From Rhodoferax lithotrophicus (lineage in GTDB: Bacteria > Pseudomonadota > Gammaproteobacteria > Burkholderiales > Burkholderiaceae_C): a DNA stretch of 64,000 bases. The number at the start of each line of letters is the position of its first letter. Within the stretch, counting starts at the first letter, position 1. Positions 17,258 through 26,642 of this stretch are shown here, piece by piece. Location: contig NZ_AP024238.1 of assembly GCF_019973615.1 (NCBI RefSeq), positions 868,001 through 932,000 of the forward strand, in the 5' to 3' direction. The notes under the pieces were generated by a model. It worked only from the letters and a program-made list of their open reading frames with translations, did not search any database and was not told the DNA's origin. Made by a program: the position numbers and the translations under genes.

Positions 17258-17803
17258 ATGGAACAATTTCACGGAACCACCATCATCAGCGTGCGCCGCA
17301 ACACCCCCCAGGGCATGCAGGTGGCCATTGGTGGCGATGGTCAGGTCACACTGGGCAATATCGTGGTCAAGGGCACGGCCCGCAAGGTGCGCAAGCTCTA
17401 TCACGGCAAAGTGCTGGCCGGTTTTGCCGGCGCGACCGCAGATGCCTTCACCTTGTTCGAGCGTTTTGAGGCCAAGCTTGAAAAGCATCAAGGCCATCTG
17501 GTGCGGGCTGCCATCGAGCTGACCAAAGACTGGCGCACCGACCGCGTGTTGCGCCGTTTGGAGGCCATGCTGGCGGTGGCTGATTTGCAGGCCTCTCTCA
17601 TCATCACCGGCAACGGCGATGTGCTGGAGCCCGAAAACGGCATTGTGGCCATCGGATCAGGGGGTGCTTATGCCCAGGCCGCGGCGATTGCCATGCTCAA
17701 TCACACCGACCTTTCGGCCACCGACATGGTCAAAAAATCGCTGGAAATTGCGGGTGAGATTTGTATCTATACCAACATGAACCACACCATTGAGTCGCTT
17801 TGA
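17258..17803 (+). CDS. hslV: ATP-dependent protease proteolytic subunit HslV
   Basis: A 181-residue threonine peptidase. GTTIISVRR near the N-terminus carries the catalytic Thr exposed after processing; [26 protein letters not shown] and [12 protein letters not shown] are family signatures. HslV assembles as a double hexamer and degrades proteins only with the HslU ATPase. Unusually, hslU does not follow: the next gene is a convergent FeoB-like gene whose end lies 35 bp downstream. Either hslU is elsewhere in the genome or the locus was rearranged. Confidence 0.95.
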   Translation: MEQFHGTTIISVRRNTPQGMQVAIGGDGQVTLGNIVVKGTARKVRKLYHGKVLAGFAGATADAFTLFERFEAKLEKHQGHLVRAAIELTKDWRTDRVLRRLEAMLAVADLQASLIITGNGDVLEPENGIVAIGSGGAYAQAAAIAMLNHTDLSATDMVKKSLEIAGEICIYTNMNHTIESL

Positions 17804-17838
17804 TGCACTGCAGTGCTGATCCAGCGGGATACCTCCCG

Positions 17839-19902
17839 TTATGGAAGACCCGCCATCACCAGTAAAAAGTGGATGATCTGTACCAGTGCCCCTAGCAGCA
17901 TGGCAACACCCACCGAAAGCATCACTGAGAACCAGGCTTTGGCGCGCCCCAGGGTTTTGTTCATCACCGCAAAAGTCGAAATACAAGGTACATAAAACGT
18001 GATGAACACCAGGAGCGTCAGAATTTGCTCTGTGCTCAGTACCGCATCAATCTCCTGGGTCCCCAAAGCCTGAAAAATCATCAACAGGGACAGCTCTTTG
18101 CGCAGCACGCCAAACAGCAATGGCAAGCCCAGCACCAGTGGCAGGTCAAGCCACCAACTGGTTAACGGGGTCAGCAGGGCATTGATGGTGGCATCTGCAC
18201 CAAAGTGCCCGAGCAACGCCAGCACCACACTGCCGCCCACCAGCAAAGGGGTCACGATGGTCAGTACGTCACTGGAGCGCGCCCAGGTCTCGCGCAGCAT
18301 GGCATGCCAGTTGGGCAGGGTGTAGGGAGGAATGTCCTGCACTTGCCCTGGACCCACTTCGCGGTGCTGGTGGGATAACAACAAGCCCATGGCACTGAGC
18401 AGCAGCAGCGTCAACGCATACACGCCCAATACGCCCCACACCCCCAGGTACTTGCCTGCTACCGCCAAAATGATGGCGGAACGGGCAGAACAAGGCACGA
18501 AGGTGATGAGCACCGAGGCTATCAGGCGTTCTCGCCCGCTTGAGTTGCGGGCAACAGCTGAGATAGCTGGCACATTGCAGCCCAGCCCCAGCAAAAAAGG
18601 CACGGCCACACCACCGTGGAGGCCGATTTTGTGAAAACCCCGGTCCAGCACAAACGCCATACGCTGCATCAAGCCGATTTCCTCCAGGGCAATCAGCAGC
18701 AGCAGCAGGGGCAGCATGTAGGGCACCACAATACCGGTCAGACCAATAAAGCCGTCCAGAATGGCGCGCTCCACCACGCCCAACGTGGTCTGGGGCTGCC
18801 AGTGGCTGGTGGCCTCAATCAGCCGCTGGGTGGTCTGGCTGTCGATCCAGCCGCTGACCTCGAACACCACAAACAGTACACCGGCAAACACCCACAGGCT
18901 GGCCAGCAGTCCCCACTGTGGGTGCAGCAAAAAAGTGTCCAGCCAAAAGCGCCAGTTACGCTCTGGCTCCAGCGGGCCGGGTCGCATGGCAGCTTCATAA
19001 AGAGTGGCTGCGCGGTGATGGCCATCGGCGCGGATTTCTTCCGCCAGGGGGCGCGGCAAGCCTTGTCCAGCCGCTTCGCGCAGGGCCTGGAGGTCGGGCA
19101 TTCTGGCAGCGAAGTGTTCTTGTAATTCGCGTTCAAAATAGGCATGGCCCGAGGCAAATAACAAAAGTAGCAGCTGGTGGGGCACCCGAAAGGCGGTGTC
19201 AATCCCGGGCTGGGTGAGGGCTTGACTCAAGGGTTCCAGGCTGTTGGCAATGTGCCGGTTGGGGGCTTGCGGGAGCTGGCAAATACCTTGGCGTGCCGTG
19301 GCCACGGCGGTGTTGAACAGTTCGGCAATACCTTGCCCCAGCAAGGCGGAGATGGGTACCACCGGAATGCCCAGCAGGGTGCCCAAGGCCCGCTGGTTGA
19401 TGTGCAGGCCTTTGCGGCGCACGGTGTCCATGTGGTTCAGGGCTAGCACCATGGGGCGGCCCAGCTGGCTGAGTTCCAGCGTGAGTTCAAGATGGCTTTG
19501 CAGCTGGGTGGCATCCACCACCTGGATGATCAGATCGGGTGGTTCAAAAGGCGCGGGGGGTGCACTGGACTCGTGGGCGGTGATGGGGGGGCGATCATTG
19601 CCCCAGAGCAGGAATTTCAGCGTGCTCAGGTCATCGTGTTGTAAATGATGCACCGAACTCAGGCTGGGCAGCGCCACCACACTGGCTTCATCCAGGCCAA
19701 TTTGCACGGTGCAAGCCCGGTAGACCCGGTGGGTGTCGGTCAGCTCACCTTGCTGCGGAGCGGTGCTTGAGACTGCATCAAACAGGGTGGTTTTGCCCGA
19801 ACCAGGTAATCCCACCAGGGCAATACGCAAACGCCGTGCACCGCGCAGCAAGGGGTGGTGTACGGCCACGGTATGAGTTGTCGTGGGCGAGGTGCTTTTC
19901 AT
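17839..19902 (-). CDS. feoB: FeoB-like ferrous iron transporter with degenerate G domain
   Basis: A 687-residue protein with an N-terminal G domain and a polytopic C-terminal half (Gate/nucleoside-recognition domains, e.g. LDRGFHKIGLHGGVAVPFLLG and the FVPCSARSAIILAVAG stretch). G1 is GLPGSGKTTLFDAV and G4 is LNHMD, but the G3 position reads VVALPSLSS where FeoB has DLPG, so the Mg-binding Asp and the Gly are both missing. No feoA or feoC is visible nearby. It could be a low-affinity or regulatory FeoB variant, or may transport another divalent metal. No clear ribosome site precedes the ATG. It converges on hslV. Confidence 0.78.
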   Translation of the reverse strand: MKSTSPTTTHTVAVHHPLLRGARRLRIALVGLPGSGKTTLFDAVSSTAPQQGELTDTHRVYRACTVQIGLDEASVVALPSLSSVHHLQHDDLSTLKFLLWGNDRPPITAHESSAPPAPFEPPDLIIQVVDATQLQSHLELTLELSQLGRPMVLALNHMDTVRRKGLHINQRALGTLLGIPVVPISALLGQGIAELFNTAVATARQGICQLPQAPNRHIANSLEPLSQALTQPGIDTAFRVPHQLLLLLFASGHAYFERELQEHFAARMPDLQALREAAGQGLPRPLAEEIRADGHHRAATLYEAAMRPGPLEPERNWRFWLDTFLLHPQWGLLASLWVFAGVLFVVFEVSGWIDSQTTQRLIEATSHWQPQTTLGVVERAILDGFIGLTGIVVPYMLPLLLLLIALEEIGLMQRMAFVLDRGFHKIGLHGGVAVPFLLGLGCNVPAISAVARNSSGRERLIASVLITFVPCSARSAIILAVAGKYLGVWGVLGVYALTLLLLSAMGLLLSHQHREVGPGQVQDIPPYTLPNWHAMLRETWARSSDVLTIVTPLLVGGSVVLALLGHFGADATINALLTPLTSWWLDLPLVLGLPLLFGVLRKELSLLMIFQALGTQEIDAVLSTEQILTLLVFITFYVPCISTFAVMNKTLGRAKAWFSVMLSVGVAMLLGALVQIIHFLLVMAGLP

Positions 19903-20021
19903 GGGGAGGGCCGCAGTCCGTCAGGAGGGTTGGGGGCGCTAGGGTGGCATTACAGGTGGCGAACAGGGGCTCAGTTCTTCGGACAGTTTGCCCTGAGTCG
20001 CTGCTTTTTCACTGCATTTTT

Positions 20022-20065
20022 GCCCTCTAGTGCTTGATATATAAGCGCAAGCAGCTATTTTTTAA
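20022..20065 (+). repeat. Dispersed palindromic repeat, copy 5
   Basis: GCCCTCTAGTGCTTG, ATATATAAGCGCAAG, then CAGCTATTTTTTAAG. The right end overlaps the end of miaB: the minus-strand stop codon TAG and two lysine codons before it lie inside the repeat. Confidence 0.8.
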
Positions 20066-21383
20066 GGAGCACTTCTCCGCGCAGTGTGTAGGTGCGGGTT
20101 TCGGTGATGTGCACATCCACCATCTGCCCAATCAGTTCGGGCTGGCCGACAAAGTTCACCACCCGGTTGCATTCGGTGCGGCCCATCAGTTCACCTGCGT
20201 CGCGCTTGGAGGCACCCTCCACCAGCAGGCGTTGGCTTGTTCCGACCAGGCTTTCGCTGATGCGGGCCAGGTTGGTATTGATGTTGGCTTGCACCTCTTG
20301 CAGGCGGCGCAGCTTGACCTCGTGTGGCGTGTCGTCATGCAGATTGGCGGCGGGCGTGCCGGGACGCGGGCTGAAGATGAAGCTGAAAGAGTTGTCAAAG
20401 CCCACGTCGTCCATCAGTTTCATCAGCTTGGCGTGGTCGTCTTCGGTTTCGCCGGGGAAGCCGACGATGAAGTCGCTGCTCATGGCCATGTTGGGGCGGA
20501 TGGCGCGTAATTTGCGCACGGTGCTTTTGTATTCCATGGCGGTGTAGCCGCGCTTCATGGCCATCAAAATCCGGTCGCTACCGTGCTGCACCGGCAGGTG
20601 CAGGTGACTGACCAGTTTGGGCAACTTCTCGTAGGCAGCAATCAGCGAGGGGGTGAACTCATTGGGGTGGCTGGTCACGTAGCGGATGCGCTCGATGCCG
20701 GGAATGTCGGACACGTATTCCAGCAAGGTGGCAAAGTCAGCCACCTCCGCCGTGTCACCCATCGGCGCACGCCAGGCGTTGACGTTCTGGCCCAGCAGGG
20801 TGATTTCTTTCACGCCCTGGTCGGCCAGACCGGCTACTTCCACCAGCACGTCTTCAAACGGGCGATGCACTTCTTCGCCACGGGTGTAGGGCACCACGCA
20901 GTAGCTGCAGTATTTAGAGCAGCCTTCCATGATGCTGACAAAGGCGCTGGCGCCTTCCACACGGGCGGCTGGCATGTGGTCGAACTTCTCAATCTCGGGG
21001 AAGCTGATGTCGACCTGCGAGCGGTTCAGCCGGGCGCGCTCATCGAGCATTTGCGGCAGGCGGTGCAGGGTTTGCGGGCCAAACACCACGTCCACATAGG
21101 GGGCACGGGCAATGATGGCCTCGCCCTCCTGGCTGGCCACGCAGCCGCCGACGCCGATCAACGCGCCTTTTTTCTTCAGGTGTTTGACCCGGCCCAGGTC
21201 GGAGAACACCTTCTCTTGCGCCTTCTCGCGCACCGAGCAGGTGTTGAAGAGAATCAGGTCGGCCTCTTCCACGTTGCTGGTGGGTTCGTAGCCCTGGGCG
21301 GCGCCGAGCACATCGCTCATCTTGTCCGAGTCGTACTCGTTCATCTGGCAGCCGTAGGTTTTGATAAAGACTTTTTTGCTCAT
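20055..21383 (-). CDS. miaB: tRNA-2-methylthio-N6-dimethylallyladenosine synthase MiaB
   Basis: A 442-residue radical-SAM methylthiotransferase that adds the 2-methylthio group to i6A37 of tRNA. It has an N-terminal UPF0004 domain ([27 protein letters not shown], three cluster cysteines), the radical SAM motif CSKYCSYC (about residues 155-162) and a C-terminal TRAM domain ([11 protein letters not shown]... [10 protein letters not shown]). Length and order are standard. The stop codon and last two lysines come from a dispersed repeat; a further repeat copy lies upstream of the start. No strong ribosome site is seen before the ATG. Confidence 0.96.
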   Translation of the reverse strand: MSKKVFIKTYGCQMNEYDSDKMSDVLGAAQGYEPTSNVEEADLILFNTCSVREKAQEKVFSDLGRVKHLKKKGALIGVGGCVASQEGEAIIARAPYVDVVFGPQTLHRLPQMLDERARLNRSQVDISFPEIEKFDHMPAARVEGASAFVSIMEGCSKYCSYCVVPYTRGEEVHRPFEDVLVEVAGLADQGVKEITLLGQNVNAWRAPMGDTAEVADFATLLEYVSDIPGIERIRYVTSHPNEFTPSLIAAYEKLPKLVSHLHLPVQHGSDRILMAMKRGYTAMEYKSTVRKLRAIRPNMAMSSDFIVGFPGETEDDHAKLMKLMDDVGFDNSFSFIFSPRPGTPAANLHDDTPHEVKLRRLQEVQANINTNLARISESLVGTSQRLLVEGASKRDAGELMGRTECNRVVNFVGQPELIGQMVDVHITETRTYTLRGEVLLKK

Positions 21384-21403
21384 GGGGAAAGTATTTGCTA
21401 TAT

Positions 21404-21450
21404 TAATAATAGCTGCTTGCGCTTATTTTATAAGCGCTACAGGGTCATTT
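21404..21450 (-). repeat. Dispersed palindromic repeat, copy 6
   Basis: AATAATAGCTGCTTGCGCTT, then ATTTTATAAGCGCTACAGGG, with a perfect inner stem GCGCTTAT/ATAAGCGC. It sits between the start of miaB and the end of the next minus-strand gene. It is an exception to the rule that copies follow a gene end in the fixed orientation. Confidence 0.8.
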
Positions 21451-21500
21451 TGATTATAAAAATAGGGGGTGTCCTGCAGCGGGGACCACATGCCGGGTGC

Positions 21501-21968
21501 TTACTGCTGAGGAAACTTGGGCAACTGGTCAAACGGCGTTTTGCCGTCGTCCGTAGGGGGTTTGTCGGAACTGGATTCAAAGATGAAATTGGTGATGGCT
21601 TCCATGCCTGAACGTTGTTGCCGGGCTTCCTGTTCGTTCAATATCCACACTTCATGGATCATGCCTTGTGGGTCACGCAGGTAATTCACCAGCACCGGCT
21701 GGCCCACCAGGCCACCTGAAAGTACCAGCAAATTGCCGGGGCCTTTGATGCGTGCCCCGGGCGACAATTGTTCCGTCCGGCCGTTGAGCAACACATAAGG
21801 GGGCTGGGTCACTTCAAGCACTGCGCGCTTGGCTGCAGCGGGGAACTGTCGAACCAGCCCTTGTGCGGTGGCGGGTGTCTGGCCCATACAGGCGGCGAAG
21901 ATCAGCAGGGCGCTGAGGCCAGAGCGTAATGCCCTGGGGGCATGGAGGCAGCGGTTCATGGTGTTCAT
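21501..21968 (-). CDS. Putative exported protein of unknown function
   Basis: About 155 residues from the ATG at 21968. The N-terminus has a basic region followed by SGLSALLIFAACMGQTPATAQG, a good Sec signal peptide with cleavage after ATA or TAQ. The mature part (VTQPPYVLLNGRTEQLSPGARIKG, then LVNYLRDPQGMIHEVWIL) looks like a small periplasmic beta-rich domain; I do not recognise the family. Starts at 22013, 21968 and 21959 are all in frame; the middle one gives a normal-length signal peptide. It lies between the RhlE-type helicase and miaB on the same strand. Confidence 0.65.
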   Translation of the reverse strand: MNTMNRCLHAPRALRSGLSALLIFAACMGQTPATAQGLVRQFPAAAKRAVLEVTQPPYVLLNGRTEQLSPGARIKGPGNLLVLSGGLVGQPVLVNYLRDPQGMIHEVWILNEQEARQQRSGMEAITNFIFESSSDKPPTDDGKTPFDQLPKFPQQ

Positions 21969-22063
21969 CCAGAGGCTGTGAAAGAAGCTGCTGATTTTAA
22001 ACGCCTCACCCATGGGGCAGACTGGTTGGGCCAGGAGATGTTTACCGGAACAGCCCCTGGGGG

Positions 22064-23308
22064 TTAAGTGCTTTGGTGGCTGGCCAGCGCGCGCAATTTG
22101 TCTTTTTTGCTGGGGCGTTTACCCTTGATGCCGCCGTTGCCTGAGGCGTTGGGGTCGCTGGAGGCTGGGGGCGCTTCTTCCTGGGCTTCAAAGCCAGCAA
22201 TACTTTCCAGCGGCACCTCAAGATGATGGCGTTTGGCAATCAACCGCCAGTGCGCCTGGGTGCCGGCGCTGACAAAACTCACCGCCAGACCGGGTTCACC
22301 GGCGCGGCCGGTGCGGCCAATGCGGTGGGTGTAGTCATTGGCCGAGCGCGGCAGGTCGAAGTTCACCACCACCGGCAGGTTGGCAATGTCCAGCCCACGT
22401 GCCGCTACGTCGGTGGCCACCACCACACTCAAGCGTTCGGCCTTGAAGTCGGCCAGCACCTGGGTGCGCTTGCCCTGACTCAATTCACCGTGAAACGGCT
22501 CCGCGGTGGCCCCACCTTTGCGCAGTTTGTCGGCCACAATTTCTGCCGCAAATTTGGTCGCCACAAACACCAGCACCCGTGGCCAGGCGTGCTGCTGGAT
22601 CAGGTGGCGCAGCAACTGGGTGCGGCGCGAGGTGTCCACGGCGATGGCGCGTTGAGTGATCTCTATCGGCGGGGCGGCATCGGGCCGCACGTCGACCTGC
22701 ACCGGGTTGTGCAACAAGGTGTTGGCCAGGGTTTGCACTGCCGGGGCAAAGGTGGCCGAGAAAAACAGGCTTTGGCGCTTGGCTGGCAGCAGTGCCAGCA
22801 CCTGGTTCAGGTCGTCGGCAAAACCCAAGTCCAGCAGGCGGTCGGCTTCATCGAGCACCAGCAGTTGGACCGCAGACAGTTTGACCGCGTTGTGTGCCAC
22901 CAAATCCAGCAGCCGCCCCGGGGTGGCCACCAGCACTTGCGTGCCGCCGCGCAAGCCCATCATTTGCGGGTTGATCGACACCCCACCAAACACCACGCCG
23001 ACCTTGGCCGGCTGGGGCAACTGCTGTGCCAGTGCGCTGAGGGTGTCACCCACCTGGGTGGCCAGTTCGCGTGTCGGCACCAGAACCAGGGCTTGGGCCA
23101 GCTTGCCTGCCGAGGCTTGAAGACTTTGCAGCAGTGGCAGGGCAAACGCCAGGGTTTTGCCCGAACCGGTGTGGGCGCAGCCCAGGACATCCTGACCGGC
23201 CAAGGCCGGGGGAATGGCCCCCAACTGAATCGGGGTAGGGGTATCAAAACCAAGGCGTTGGACAGCATCCAGCAAGGGGGCCGACAGGCCAAGGGAGAAG
23301 AAGGTCAT
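22064..23308 (-). CDS. rhlE: DEAD-box ATP-dependent RNA helicase, RhlE-like
   Basis: A 414-residue DEAD-box helicase with the motifs in order: Q motif (GFDTPTPIQLGAIPPAL), motif I AHTGSGKT, Ia PTRELA, motif II LDEADRLLDLGF, motif III FSATF, and motif VI HRIGRTGRAG. A short basic tail (KGKRPSKKDKLRALAS) ends the protein, as in RhlE proteins that act in ribosome assembly and RNA decay. The ATG at 23308 gives the usual MTFFSLGLSAPLLDAV start; the frame is open to 23353. Confidence 0.9.
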   Translation of the reverse strand: MTFFSLGLSAPLLDAVQRLGFDTPTPIQLGAIPPALAGQDVLGCAHTGSGKTLAFALPLLQSLQASAGKLAQALVLVPTRELATQVGDTLSALAQQLPQPAKVGVVFGGVSINPQMMGLRGGTQVLVATPGRLLDLVAHNAVKLSAVQLLVLDEADRLLDLGFADDLNQVLALLPAKRQSLFFSATFAPAVQTLANTLLHNPVQVDVRPDAAPPIEITQRAIAVDTSRRTQLLRHLIQQHAWPRVLVFVATKFAAEIVADKLRKGGATAEPFHGELSQGKRTQVLADFKAERLSVVVATDVAARGLDIANLPVVVNFDLPRSANDYTHRIGRTGRAGEPGLAVSFVSAGTQAHWRLIAKRHHLEVPLESIAGFEAQEEAPPASSDPNASGNGGIKGKRPSKKDKLRALASHQST

Positions 23309-23494
23309 GATGAGGTGTTGGGTGGGTGACAGGGTCAGTTTAAGGGTATTCAAGGAGCGTGCCGGGCTGATTGAGCTTGTGACGCAGCGCTGAAGGTGGC
23401 ATGGCCGTGACGGTGCAAGAGGCCCCTGGACGCATAATCACCCCACCCTGAACACGCCGCAAGTGGTGTGTATTCCATCGATTTAAAGGACTCC

Positions 23495-23818
23495 GTGAAA
23501 AAAACATTCCAACTCCAGATTGAAGGCAAAAATCCAGACCGCGTGCTGGAGGCCACCAAACACGAAATTCGCCAATACTTGAAGCGCGAACGCCGTAAAG
23601 CCTTGCCAGAAGGCGTGGACTTTTGGGACTTTGATTGCTCATTTGGCACCCATGCAGACAACGCCGAAAGTGTTCACCTGGCCACCCTGACCGCTTTGAT
23701 CGATGCGGTTGCCCAAGCAGGTGGCGCGGCGTTTTACGTGGAACTGCTGGCCAAACCTGGTCACCGCATGGCGCGACCTTCACAAAAAGCGCAGGACGAT
23801 TCGCTGACAAACAGCTGA
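23495..23818 (+). CDS. DUF6172 family protein
   Basis: A 107-residue soluble protein starting with KKTFQLQIEGKNPDRVLEATKH and containing KRERRKALPEGVDFWDFDC. The GTG at 23495 is preferred because AAAGGA stands four bases upstream and the family begins with this Lys-Lys-Thr-Phe stretch; the frame also opens at 23468. The small conserved family has no known function. It diverges from the RhlE-type helicase gene and ends just before a bidirectional terminator shared with tRNA-Met. Confidence 0.72.
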   Translation: MKKTFQLQIEGKNPDRVLEATKHEIRQYLKRERRKALPEGVDFWDFDCSFGTHADNAESVHLATLTALIDAVAQAGGAAFYVELLAKPGHRMARPSQKAQDDSLTNS

Positions 23819-23825
23819 AAATGAA

Positions 23826-23858
23826 AAACCCGCCAAGGCTGCTGGCCGAGGCGGGTTT
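23826..23858. terminator. Bidirectional intrinsic terminator
   Basis: Perfect stem AAACCCGCC/GGCGGGTTT with a 15-base loop. On the minus strand it is followed by a run of five T, so it ends the tRNA-Met transcript; on the plus strand it directly follows the DUF6172 gene. Confidence 0.8.
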
Positions 23859-23867
23859 CAGATGTCT

Positions 23868-23944
23868 TGGTGGTGATAGGTGGATTTGAACCACCGACAT
23901 CAGCATTATGAATGCTGCGCTCTAACCAACTGAGCTATATCACC
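23868..23944 (-). tRNA. tRNA-Met (CAT), elongator type
   Basis: On the minus strand: acceptor GGTGATA pairs with TATCACC, D arm AGCTCAGTTGGTTAGAGC, anticodon arm CAGCATTCATAATGCTG with CAT, T arm GGTGGTTCAAATCCACC and an encoded 3' ACCA. The 77-nt length and arm sequences resemble elongator tRNA-Met rather than the initiator (the first pair is G-C). A CAT anticodon can also mean tRNA-Ile modified to lysidine, which is less likely here. Confidence 0.93.
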
Positions 23945-23994
23945 AACAGGCCAAGATTATAGCGGTTTGCCGGGCACTTTTTGCAGACTTGTGG

Positions 23995-24774
23995 TTACTG
24001 GTGTGTGAAAACTGCTTTTCGTTTGTTGACAAAGGCATCCATACCTTCTTTTTGGTCCGATGTGGCAAACAAGGCGTGGAACAGGCGGCGCTCGAACATG
24101 ATGCCGTCGTTGAGTGTGCCCTCAAAGGCCCGGTTCACGGATTCCTTGACCGCCATCACGGCCATTTGCGAGAACTCGCTGATCATCAGGGCTGCGCCCA
24201 AGGTTTCATCCATCAGCTTGTCCAGCGGTACCACGCGGCTGACCAGCCCGGAGCGCTCGGCCTCCAGAGCATCCATCATGCGTCCGGTGAGCGCCAGATC
24301 CATCGCCTTGGCTTTGCCCACGGCACGTGGCAGGCGCTGGGTGCCACCGGCACCGGGGATGATGCCGAGCTTGATTTCGGGCTGGCCAAAGCGGGCGTTG
24401 TCGGCGGCGATGATGAAGTCACACATCATGGCCAGCTCACAGCCGCCACCCAAGGCGAAACCACTCACGGCGGCAATCACCGGCTTGCGCACCGAGCGGA
24501 TTTTTTCCCAGTTGCGGGTGATGAAGTCGTCTTTGTACACGTTGGCAAAGCTGTAGCTGGCCATGCTGCCAATGTCAGCACCGGCGGCAAAGGCTTTTTC
24601 ACTGCCGGTGATGATCATGCAGCCAATGGCCGGGTCTGCGTCAAACGCATGCAGGGCTGTGCCCAGCTCGGTCATCAGCTGTTCGTTCAAGGCATTGAGC
24701 TGTTTGGGGCGGTTCAAGGTGATGATGCCCACTTTGTCGGCTTCGGTGCGAACGGTGATCAGTTCATAAGTCAT
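23995..24774 (-). CDS. Enoyl-CoA hydratase
   Basis: A 259-residue crotonase-fold enzyme. The oxyanion-hole segment is [13 protein letters not shown] and the two catalytic glutamates are in [13 protein letters not shown] and in [21 protein letters not shown], so a true hydratase acting on 2-trans-enoyl-CoA is expected. The likely role is fatty-acid or amino-acid beta-oxidation; the exact substrate cannot be read. It lies alone between tRNA-Met and the M61 peptidase. The stop is 50 bases from the tRNA start. Confidence 0.9.
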   Translation of the reverse strand: MTYELITVRTEADKVGIITLNRPKQLNALNEQLMTELGTALHAFDADPAIGCMIITGSEKAFAAGADIGSMASYSFANVYKDDFITRNWEKIRSVRKPVIAAVSGFALGGGCELAMMCDFIIAADNARFGQPEIKLGIIPGAGGTQRLPRAVGKAKAMDLALTGRMMDALEAERSGLVSRVVPLDKLMDETLGAALMISEFSQMAVMAVKESVNRAFEGTLNDGIMFERRLFHALFATSDQKEGMDAFVNKRKAVFTHQ

Positions 24775-24802
24775 ACATGCTCCTGAGAGATTTTTGTTGA
24801 TA

Positions 24803-24855
24803 AAAATGGGTTCTAGTGCTTGTCAAATAAGCGTAAGTAGCTCTTATTTTTGATG
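24803..24855 (+). repeat. Dispersed palindromic repeat, copy 7
   Basis: AAAAATGGGTTCTAGTGCTTG, split here as AAAAATGGGTTC and TAGTGCTTG, then AAATAAGCGTAAGTAGCTC and TTATTTTTGATG. The outer arms ATAAAAAT and TATTTTTGAT also pair. The minus-strand stop codon TAA and the final HQK codons of the M61 peptidase gene lie inside it. Confidence 0.8.
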
Positions 24856-26631
24856 TTTTGTTGGGGCCAGCCAAGCCTCTGCCTGGGCTGCATTTTGAAT
24901 ACTCAGTTTCACGGATCTGGCCAATTCTGGCAGGGTCACCTGCAGACGCAGCAAGCGCTGATCACGGGCTACGAGGGCGGTGAAGGTTGGGGCCTGGCCC
25001 AGGTAAAGCGCCAGGTCGTCCTGTTTGTGGATACGCCAGCCTTGAGGTGCTTTGGGTGAGCCTAGCTCCATGCCGAGCCACTCGTCGCCCGCTGCAAATC
25101 CGGCCTGTTCGGCAGCACTTGCACGCAGCACACTTTTGACGTGTAAGCCATTGTGCTCATGAAGCTTCAAGCCCAATTGTTCTGCGCGTGAGGCGCTCTC
25201 TTCCTCATAGCGAATGCCGTGCTGCTGCAGCAGTTTTTTGAGTGGCAAGTCTTGCGTACCATGTACCCATTGCTGCAACTGCGCCTCAAAAGACGTGCCC
25301 GACAGCTCCGCCAGCACGTCGAGCAGGTCTTGCTCTTTCATGGGGCCGCCCTGGCAGCGCTCCCACAAGCTGCGCATGACGGCATCCAGACTGGTTTTGC
25401 CGCCTTGGCGCAAGCTCAAATCCAGACACAGCGCCACCAGTGAACCCTTGGTGTAGTAGCTGACGGTGGCATTGGCGGTGTTTTCGTCTTGCCGGTAGTA
25501 CTTGATCCAGGCATCCCTGCTGGCCTGCGCCACACTCTGTACTTGGCGGCCGGGTGTTTGCAGCACCTGGTTGATGGTTTTGGTGAGTAATTTCAGGTAG
25601 TGGGGGCTGTCAATCAACCCGGCGCGGCGCAGCAGCAGATCATCAAAATAGCTGGTGAAGCCCTCAAAAAACCACAACAGCTCGGTGTAGTTTTCTTGCG
25701 CGTAGTTGTAACAGGCAAACTCGGCCGGGCGCAGGCGCTTGACGTTCCAGGTGTGAAAGTATTCGTGGCTGATCAGCCCCAGCAAGGTGGTGGTGCCGTC
25801 AGACGGCGTGCCGTTCGCAGACTGGCCGGTTTGCGGCAAATCGGCCCGGCGGCAAATCAGCGCGGTGCTGTGGCGGTGTTCCAGCCCACCATAACCATCG
25901 TGAATGGCGTTGAGCATGAACAGGTAATGGCGATGCGGGGCAAGCGCTGGCTGCTGACCATGCCAGAAAGCGATTTCGGTTTCACAAATACGTTGGGTAT
26001 CGGCCAGCAGTCGCGTGCCGTCAAAGCTGGGCGGCGCTCCCGAGACGATGAAACGGTGCGGGATACCCGCCGCCTCAAATTCACCCTGCCAGAACGGACC
26101 CAGTTCCACCGGGCTGTCGACCAGCTCATCATAGTTGGCGGCCAGGTAGCTGCCAAAGCCTCGTTTTGTCACTTTTTGGGCCGTCAAAGCGGTGGCTGCA
26201 TGCCAGTCTTTGGGCAAGCCTGCATCACTCAATGTGAGTTGATGCGGTGAATTTTCTTGTCCGTGCACCCGCAGGCACAAACTGGTGCCATTGAAAAAAC
26301 CACGCTGCGTGTCGAGCCAGGCGGTACGTACCGAGTGGTCAAACGCGTACACCTCATAGGTCAGCACCACGGGTTTGCTGGCTTTGCAGTGCACTTGCCA
26401 GGTACATTTGTCGAGTTGCGTCAAGGCTACAGCGTGCTTGCCTTGACGGGCGTGCAGGTGTTGCAGGTGTTTGGCAAACTCCCGTACCAGATAGCTGCCC
26501 GGTATCCACACCGGCAGGCTCAGCTGCTGGTCAGCGGTGGGGTGGGGCAGGGTGAGGGTCACCTGGAACAGGTGAGCGTGCAGGTCAAGTGCACAGATGT
26601 CGTACCTGAGGGGAGTGAAGGCCGTGCTCAT
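24844..26631 (-). CDS. M61 family peptidase with PDZ domain
   Basis: A 595-residue protein of the glycyl-aminopeptidase (M61) family. The zinc-binding HExxH is in GLISHEYFHTWNVKRLRP (about residues 285-302), with the third ligand Glu in ELLWFFEGFTSYFDDLLL. The N-terminal beta-sandwich (LPVWIPGSYLVREFAKHL) is typical, and a PDZ domain closes the protein (RASAAEQAGFAAGDEWLGM). There is no signal peptide, so it is probably cytoplasmic. It removes N-terminal Gly or Ala in characterised relatives. The 3' end overlaps a dispersed repeat; dsbC lies upstream. Confidence 0.88.
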   Translation of the reverse strand: MSTAFTPLRYDICALDLHAHLFQVTLTLPHPTADQQLSLPVWIPGSYLVREFAKHLQHLHARQGKHAVALTQLDKCTWQVHCKASKPVVLTYEVYAFDHSVRTAWLDTQRGFFNGTSLCLRVHGQENSPHQLTLSDAGLPKDWHAATALTAQKVTKRGFGSYLAANYDELVDSPVELGPFWQGEFEAAGIPHRFIVSGAPPSFDGTRLLADTQRICETEIAFWHGQQPALAPHRHYLFMLNAIHDGYGGLEHRHSTALICRRADLPQTGQSANGTPSDGTTTLLGLISHEYFHTWNVKRLRPAEFACYNYAQENYTELLWFFEGFTSYFDDLLLRRAGLIDSPHYLKLLTKTINQVLQTPGRQVQSVAQASRDAWIKYYRQDENTANATVSYYTKGSLVALCLDLSLRQGGKTSLDAVMRSLWERCQGGPMKEQDLLDVLAELSGTSFEAQLQQWVHGTQDLPLKKLLQQHGIRYEEESASRAEQLGLKLHEHNGLHVKSVLRASAAEQAGFAAGDEWLGMELGSPKAPQGWRIHKQDDLALYLGQAPTFTALVARDQRLLRLQVTLPELARSVKLSIQNAAQAEAWLAPTKHQK

Positions 26632-26642
26632 CGGACAGACTA

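Noticed and set aside
20583..21611. 342-codon open frame on the plus strand
   Set aside because: Shadow of miaB and of the downstream exported-protein gene; it also crosses a dispersed repeat.
22223..23329. 368-codon open frame on the plus strand
   Set aside because: Antisense to the RhlE-type helicase with all its motifs; the predicted protein is Gln/His/Gly-rich nonsense.
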